Part shown: positions 14,673 to 19,019 of the stretch, piece by piece
Numbering within the stretch: the first letter of the stretch is position 1
Layout: each line of letters starts with the position of its first letter
Assembly (NCBI GenBank): GCA_946478755.1
Contig: CAMLDJ010000083.1
Coordinates: 1-19,019, forward strand
Length of the DNA: 19,019 nucleotides
Direction of reading: 5' to 3'
Source of the DNA: an uncultured Pedobacter sp.
GTDB lineage: Bacteria > Bacteroidota > Bacteroidia > Sphingobacteriales > Sphingobacteriaceae
Notes under the pieces: generated by a model
Database searches by the model: none
Told to the model about the DNA's origin: nothing
The model's input: only the letters and a program-made list of their open reading frames with translations
Program-made: the position numbers and the translations under genes

Positions 14673-15865
14673 CTATTGCTGTTTATCCGCAATGATTTTA
14701 AGCCCAACAACAGTTTTCCCCGAACCAGGTGGTGCAACTATTATACCTATATCTTTTTTGGATGCAGCCTCTACCGCAGGTAACTGATATTCTCGTAAAG
14801 AAGCATGGAATCCAAAACTTGCAGGAGCAAGTAACTTCCGATAATCATCTAGCTGATATTGAATATTGTTTTTAATGCAATAAACTAACAACTTCTTAAT
14901 AAAACGTTTTGGAATAATAGCGTATTCATTTACCCCCCTCAATAAATTTAAAATATCGCTTTGTCCCAAATGTACTCCTGCCGTTATTCTTTTTAATGAT
15001 GAAGTCTGCATTAAAAAAATTAAGTTCATCCCTCAGGAAAGATGCCAAGGCAGTACTCATTCCATTTCGATTGATTTCAATAGTATTTGATAACTCAATT
15101 ACAAGCTTTCCAGGTTCAACTACACTTTCCCTTTTGGAGTTGGTCAGTAATAGAAATATTTGGTCTAAATCATTAGTAGAAATCCGACTAATGTTACTTA
15201 GAAACTCCCATTGATCTGCGTAAGGGGTTGCTGTTTCAGGCACAATGAAGCAACTGTTACCAAATTCCAATGCGTTCTTATACAAAGGCAAAGCAATCAG
15301 GTTCCCAAAACCTTTGCCGGAATGTTTATCCTGATTGGGGAAAAGCCTGTCGAAACTAGAATTTTTGTTAAAAATAGAGACTATCCCTGCTCTCTCTAAT
15401 AAAGTAAGTACAATTATTCTGCTCTTAAAAGCCGGATATGGTTGGGTAAAAAACATCCAAACATGCCCACCTTTGCCGCTACGCGAACGTTCCAGATAAG
15501 CAGGGATATTGTAGCTTGTACAATATCGCTATGAAACTTCTACAGTCTTCCAGCCAATTATTTTTATCAAAATCCGCAGCAATCAACCAAGAAGTATTAT
15601 CTTGTAAAAGTGGACACAATCCCATTAACTGTCTACCTTCAAGATGTCTCTGAATCTGATCATCAGTCAGAGGGAGATAATTTATTGTTTCTGAACCAGC
15701 TGACGTTGTGCTTTTCTTATAAATTTTGTTGAAGTAGGGATCATATAACTTAGCAGGCATATAACCACTTTTGGTTCCTTTTGACCAGTGAATTGCGAAA
15801 ACATCTTTCCGACCTTTAAATAAAGAGGTATATAGAGATAGTTTATATTTGATTGGATAACCCAA
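14673..15865 (-). pseudogene. Archaeo-eukaryotic primase / SF2 helicase (TOTE conflict-system type), frameshifted and truncated
   Basis: Three successive frames make up one protein. Part A (15865-about 15525) carries the primase start: LYTSLFKGRKDVFAIHW, KSGYMPA and the catalytic AADFDK motif (DxD metal ligands). Part B (about 15525-14942) carries SRSGKGGHVWMFF (the conserved histidine motif), then SSFDRLFPNQDKHSGKGFGN and SFLRDELNFFNADFIIKK. Part C (about 14940-14673) carries VNEYAIIPKRFI, LREYQLPAVEAA and the helicase Walker A APPGSGKT, then stops at ADKQQ. The A/B break near 15510-15530 is not in a homopolymer. The B/C break lies in a run of six C (14933-14938, plus strand). Everything after helicase motif I, including the DEAD box, is missing, so the product cannot be an active helicase. 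The start lacks an ATG (TTG at 15865), 2 bp after the nucleotidyltransferase stop. Confidence 0.85.
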
Positions 15866-15867
15866 AT

Positions 15868-16557
15868 TTATCTTAGTAAAACAGAACGTAGTTTATCGAT
15901 AATCTCAGAAGCCTCCGAACCATAATATGAATTTTGCATATGGCAACCAATCCCTTCAATAAAATCATCATTATGTAGCATACTTCCGACTTCTATGCGT
16001 AGATATTCAAGTACGTCTTGAGGTGCATCGACTAACTTTAATTCCAGATCATGGCAATGTTCAAAAACAAAGACCATATCCTCAAAATCGTGGCTCGCTC
16101 TAAAATTGCTTTTGCCACGTGATTTAAATGCCTCCCATTTTGATGCTAAAAAGTAAGGCACACTGAAAATACTAACCCTTGTTTGGCTATCAAGTTTTAC
16201 CGTTTCAGCGAATTTGAATCCATCTGGATACCAACGATTACTAAAGCCAATCAGATTCGGATCAGTAGGCATCATAATATCTACCGCCAGGCCATGAATC
16301 TTAAACCGGCAAATTACACCTGATTCTATATCATTACTAAAACCCAATGCCATCATTTTCTCACTAATCTCTGCATATCCTGAGTAGCTAATTAGTTCGA
16401 CAACGACATCGACATCTTCTGTAGGCCTTATATCCTCAGTCCTATCCGGGTAGGTCGCATATAATCCTACAGTTGCTCCTCCTACAAACACAAAAGGACG
16501 ATCGAGACCTTCCAATAGTTTTGCTACGTCTTTAATTCTGATAATATGTTCATGCAT
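15868..16557 (-). CDS. AbiEii-like nucleotidyltransferase (putative toxin)
   Basis: 229 residues from the ATG at 16557. The frame is open further upstream to 16626, but that part overlaps the preceding gene. It shows the nucleotidyltransferase fold: FVFVGGATVGLYA (GG at residues 26-27), PTEDVDVVVEL (DxD at 48-50, two metal ligands) and a third carboxylate in LAVDIMM (residue 93). After this comes SVPYFLASKWEAFKSRG and a helical C-terminus, as in the AbiEii/AbiGii toxin family, which transfers nucleotides to tRNA or protein targets. The start codon overlaps the stop of the upstream helix-turn-helix gene by 8 bp (ATGCATGA), so translation should be coupled. The pair looks like a toxin-antitoxin or abortive-infection module. 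Toxicity is inferred from the family and is not shown here. Confidence 0.85.
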   Translation of the reverse strand: MHEHIIRIKDVAKLLEGLDRPFVFVGGATVGLYATYPDRTEDIRPTEDVDVVVELISYSGYAEISEKMMALGFSNDIESGVICRFKIHGLAVDIMMPTDPNLIGFSNRWYPDGFKFAETVKLDSQTRVSIFSVPYFLASKWEAFKSRGKSNFRASHDFEDMVFVFEHCHDLELKLVDAPQDVLEYLRIEVGSMLHNDDFIEGIGCHMQNSYYGSEASEIIDKLRSVLLR

Positions 16558-17047
16558 TTTTGATAATCCTTTCCAGTTCTTGTATAGCAACTTCTTTTTC
16601 CCTGACTTTCCCGATCCGCATAACATCTAAAAGAGTCAATACATGGTATAAGGTCTCATCGGATTGTGCTGCACCTATAGCACCAGGATATAATGGTAAA
16701 ATACTTCCTCCACGCACAGTACCCTTTGCATAAGGCCAAACCAAATGCTCTTTTGAAATTATCTTATTTGACATATAAGGAGATGACCATGCTGTCGGAA
16801 TACCTACCGTAATCGGTCCTTTTATAGCCGGAAAAACATATGGAAGTCCATACTGTATAAATTCCAATAATGCCAATTTCATAACTTTTCTTTTACTTGG
16901 GTCTATTAACCCTGCGATAGCAGACCTCTGCAATGAATAACTTACTTCTGCAGGACTGATATATAAAGCTTTTGCAACATCTTTGTTGAGCCAATTATTG
17001 TCCGAAATACTTACTTTAATCAGCACAGCTAAGTCTTGAGGCCGCAT
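16550..17047 (-). CDS. Helix-turn-helix protein, probable antitoxin/regulator partner of the nucleotidyltransferase
   Basis: 165 residues from the ATG at 17047 (MRPQDLAVLIKVSISDNN). Upstream ATGs at 17062 and 17086 are possible, but the one at 17086 falls inside the palindrome. A winged-helix-like N-terminus reads WLNKDVAKALYISPAEVSYS then LQRSAIAGLID. The middle and C-terminus carry PYVFPAIKGP, IPTAWSSP, LVWPYAKGTVRGG and a helical LLDVMRIGKVREKEVAIQEL end. This combination recurs beside nucleotidyltransferase genes in many bacteria, where it likely serves as DNA-binding autorepressor and antitoxin. It is the first gene of the operon, with a perfect 26-bp palindrome covering its promoter. 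Confidence 0.8.
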   Translation of the reverse strand: MRPQDLAVLIKVSISDNNWLNKDVAKALYISPAEVSYSLQRSAIAGLIDPSKRKVMKLALLEFIQYGLPYVFPAIKGPITVGIPTAWSSPYMSNKIISKEHLVWPYAKGTVRGGSILPLYPGAIGAAQSDETLYHVLTLLDVMRIGKVREKEVAIQELERIIKNA

Positions 17048-17066
17048 TCCATTGTGTACCATAATA

Positions 17067-17105
17067 TAAAGATACAAACAATTCATGATTCATGAATCAT
17101 GAATT
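17067..17105 (-). promoter_or_regulatory. Perfect 26-bp palindrome (probable operator) over the HTH-nucleotidyltransferase promoter
   Basis: 17080-17105 equals its own reverse complement: AATTCATGATTCA followed by TGAATCATGAATT. It can be read as repeated ATTCATGA units in alternating orientation. Immediately downstream on the minus strand is TATCTTTA (17074-17067), one mismatch from the -7 consensus TAnnTTTG, with TTC at the -33 position at exactly 19-bp spacing. The palindrome therefore covers most of the -33 to -7 spacer, a classic place for a repressor. Transcription would start near 17060, favouring the ATG at 17047. Confidence 0.65.
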
Positions 17106-17220
17106 AAAAAATATTGTTAAAGAGAATTTGATTTAAGTTTAGCATTAATTATCCTCAGAGCAACTTTACTGTACTATAAGCATTATAATTACTTCGATAC
17201 TCGTTAAGTTTATTTTCAAT

Positions 17221-17424
17221 TTGCAACTTGAGAATTTCTCCACTCCGGATCATTCAGAAACTCAATTGAGTTCCAATAATCTACCCGCTGAAATCAATTA
17301 TATAAAGGAATATGAGAAAATATTACAATTTGGACGTGATAATTATCAAAATATTGATTCGATAGACGCACAAAACATCACGACCCTACTAGAGAGTTTT
17401 ACCGAACTAGTAATTGCAGGCTAA
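17221..17424 (+). CDS. Possible small protein, 67 residues, TTG start
   Basis: Open frame of 67 codons beginning at a TTG, with no internal ATG. The product (MQLENFSTPDHSETQLSSNN..., ending LLESFTELVIAG) is acidic and helix-prone in its second half (YIKEYEKILQFGRDNYQNID). No family is recognised and no promoter box is clear. It could be a fragment of a lost gene or a genuine small protein divergent from the HTH gene. Confidence 0.25.
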   Translation: MQLENFSTPDHSETQLSSNNLPAEINYIKEYEKILQFGRDNYQNIDSIDAQNITTLLESFTELVIAG

Positions 17425-17818
17425 ATAAAAATTACCGTAGTATAGACAAATAATCAAAACCTGTGAAACCGTTCATAATCATGTATTCTTGATATGCTCA
17501 TCTCTACTTATTAGACTTTTATTTTATCAGAAGATTGTGAGCTTCGAAAATACAACTAATTTTTAAGGCATTTTTTTGGATTAAATAGGTACCATGCAGG
17601 TATTGTTTCTTCTGGTTCGAATTCATTTAACATATCTTCCCAGAAATTCGAACCATTACTTGCTTATCTGAACTCAAGCAAGACATCACATCACTATTAA
17701 TCAACAACTTGAGATAAAGTTAACCGAAAAATCTGTAATTTTCGCCCAATTTTATCAGTCAAAATCTGGAAAAATCAGAAAATTCTCAAATTGCTGATTA
17801 CTAAATATATCGATAAAA
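17425..17818. other. AT-rich gene-free stretch with one inverted repeat
   Basis: No coding frame is convincing. The only structure is an 11-bp perfect inverted repeat, TGGTTCGAATT (17613-17623) and AATTCGAACCA (17645-17655), separated by 21 bp. GGTTCGAAT also occurs in tRNA T-loops, but no tRNA arms surround it. It could be a protein-binding site or recombination-associated sequence. Confidence 0.35.
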
Positions 17819-17827
17819 AAAGAGGGA

Positions 17828-17858
17828 ATCTCATTGCTGACATTCCCTCTTTCTGTGG
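17828..17858 (-). terminator. Strong hairpin near the integrase end, possible att-site component
   Basis: AAAGAGGGAAT and ATTCCCTCTTT arms (approximately within 17818-17853) form an 11-bp stem. The minus strand ends in seven T, an excellent intrinsic terminator for leftward transcription, yet no leftward gene is seen to its right. Next to it, minus strand, are CCCCCTACAAGTGCACCA (about 17879-17862), ending like a tRNA acceptor plus CCA, and a TGTAG/CTACA hairpin. Such a fragment next to an integrase could be the tRNA 3' end and terminator duplicated at an attachment site, but no tRNA body is present here. Confidence 0.45.
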
Positions 17859-17937
17859 TGCACTTGTAGGGGGTTCTACATTATACCGACTTATGCCAAC
17901 ATCATACATGAATATCTCAATTACAGCATAACTATCA

Positions 17938-17983
17938 ATGGTATACTTTCATCTTTGGTATACTTTGGGTAACTTTGGTATAA
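17938..17983 (+). promoter_or_regulatory. Integrase promoter with three GGTATA repeats
   Basis: TAACTTTG (17970-17977) is an exact TAnnTTTG -7 box, with TTTC at the -33 position (17947-17950) at 19-bp spacing. Transcription would start near 17984, 29 bp before the integrase ATG. GGTATA occurs three times (17940, 17957, 17977; the last two as TTTGGTATA), overlapping the promoter, so the repeats may be arm-type integrase or repressor sites. Confidence 0.5.
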
Positions 17984-18012
17984 ATAATCGTAACTAAACT
18001 GTACCTATTTTA

Positions 18013-19019
18013 ATGGCCACAATCAAAATCGAGCTCCAGCCAAAAAAGAAACTTAAGAAATTAAAAGACCGGCACCCTATTTATATCACGGTATTTAAGG
18101 ACGGCACACCCAGGCGTAAATATGTTGGTGCTGCCTATGTCGAGGAGTGGGACGATGACAAAAAGCAAATCAAACCAAAAGGCAGAAAAGATTATAATAC
18201 CGCTAATATTCATATAGAAGACGAGTTTGATAAATATAATGCAGTTTTTAAGTCGCTGGATAGATCCGGAGATGATTGGCACGCAGAAGATGTATTTAAG
18301 GAGCAGGTAAGCAAGGGGCCTGTGTCAGAGACGTTCTACGCTATCGCAGACTCATACATGGAAACGTTTCAGACTAACGGGATGGGTTACGATGGAGTCA
18401 AAGCCAGGTTTGAAAAAGTAAAAAGGTATACCGGCGAGGATTTTAATATAGAGGATATCGATGAGCGATGGATTGGCGGCTTTATTAAGCATTGCAAAAC
18501 TAAGGAGAAAAACAAAGAGGGCGGTCTGGGTAATTCCAAAAATACAATCAATCATGCTTTTCGATTTATAAAACGTGTTGTAAGTTTTGCAGGTAAGGAA
18601 AATATATCGCTTAGAAAATTAAAGATATCCGACGATAAGAACATCAGGCCAAAGCTAACTATAGAGGAAATGAGGACAATCGAGAGCCTGAAATTAAAGA
18701 AGGGAACTTTGGTATATCATTCCAGGAACATATACCTTGTTCAATTTTATCTAAGAGGCATGCGTATTGGCGATGCGCTCCGTTTAGAGGCTTCAGACTT
18801 TATAGGGGATCGGCTTTTATACGGAGCCAACAAAACCGGGAAAACTTATAACATGAAGGTTGTAGCTAAATGTCAGGAGATTTTAAAGGAATACATGGTC
18901 AATACCGATGGTTATCTTTTCCCATTCCTTAGAATCAAGGAAACGCCGGAAAACGTCAAGGAATTCAAGAACGAAATGAAAAACCGGACAATGGTTATTA
19001 ATAGAAACCTCAAAACGAT
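18013..19019 (+). CDS. Tyrosine recombinase/integrase, 3' end off window
   Basis: Starting at the ATG at 18013-18015, 335 codons are visible before the window ends. The N-terminus (MATIKIELQPKKKLKKLKDR, ITVFKDGTPRRKYVG) resembles the arm-binding region of Bacteroidota phage-type integrases. A SAM-like core-binding domain follows at about 100-200 (TFYAIADSYMETF, NTINHAFRFIKRVV). The catalytic domain begins with LRGMRIGDALRLEASDF, containing the first active-site Arg (residue 251), and the beta-hairpin lysine segment ANKTGKTY. The HxxR box and the tyrosine nucleophile lie beyond the window. Most likely it belongs to a genomic island or integrative element that extends rightwards. It has its own promoter, and the terminator/att-like element lies 155-195 bp upstream. 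Confidence 0.93.
   Translation, partial: MATIKIELQPKKKLKKLKDRHPIYITVFKDGTPRRKYVGAAYVEEWDDDKKQIKPKGRKDYNTANIHIEDEFDKYNAVFKSLDRSGDDWHAEDVFKEQVSKGPVSETFYAIADSYMETFQTNGMGYDGVKARFEKVKRYTGEDFNIEDIDERWIGGFIKHCKTKEKNKEGGLGNSKNTINHAFRFIKRVVSFAGKENISLRKLKISDDKNIRPKLTIEEMRTIESLKLKKGTLVYHSRNIYLVQFYLRGMRIGDALRLEASDFIGDRLLYGANKTGKTYNMKVVAKCQEILKEYMVNTDGYLFPFLRIKETPENVKEFKNEMKNRTMVINRNLKT

Noticed and set aside
17613..17660. tRNA gene suggested by GGTTCGAAT
   Set aside because: No acceptor, D or anticodon arms can be folded around it on either strand.
18061..18555. Two minus-strand frames of 73 and 67 codons
   Set aside because: They lie antisense inside the integrase gene.
1..19019. CRISPR array or retron
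   Set aside because: No regularly spaced repeats, no Cas-like protein, and the only reverse-transcriptase sequence is the short intron relic.

Overview
The window looks like chromosomal DNA of a Bacteroidota soil or plant-associated species, most likely family Sphingobacteriaceae (Mucilaginibacter/Pedobacter-like). The evidence is a SusC/SusD pair with a FecR-type anti-sigma factor and an ECF sigma factor, exported Gfo/Idh/MocA and TIM-barrel sugar enzymes, and several good matches to the Bacteroidota -7 promoter element TAnnTTTG. The genus is inferred from protein style only.

Left part (1-9496), a carbohydrate-uptake locus. Reading leftwards on the minus strand are fecR (8698-7556), susC with an STN signalling domain (7420-4019), susD (4006-2357), a Tat-exported Gfo/Idh/MocA oxidoreductase (2233-887) and a secreted sugar phosphate isomerase/epimerase cut by the window edge (856-1). 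The ECF sigma gene (8906-9496) is divergent on the plus strand. SusC loaded with substrate would signal through its STN domain to FecR, which releases the sigma factor to raise susCD expression. SusD and SusC import the glycan, and the two exported enzymes probably oxidise and isomerise a sugar in the periplasm.

Right part (9497-19019), an accessory region with much decay. In order it holds: a DUF4143-type AAA ATPase (11218-9770); a doubly deleted class IIC-like group II intron remnant (11744-11508) directly behind a terminator hairpin; two small genes of unknown function; a strong candidate for a small structured RNA on the minus strand (13095-12983); an RRM RNA-binding protein (13419-13781); a frameshifted DUF6794 gene (14542-13791); a broken and truncated archaeo-eukaryotic primase/SF2 helicase gene of the TOTE-conflict-system type (15865-14673); and a helix-turn-helix plus AbiEii-like nucleotidyltransferase pair (17047-15868) preceded by a perfect 26-bp palindrome.

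The last kilobase carries the start of a tyrosine recombinase gene (18013 to beyond the window) with a recognisable promoter and a terminator or possible att element in front of it. This suggests a mobile element extending to the right.

The most interesting items are the candidate small RNA, the HTH-nucleotidyltransferase-primase/helicase operon with its palindromic operator, and the intron remnant. Several reading-frame breaks lie in homopolymers, so assembly error must be excluded before they are called pseudogenes.
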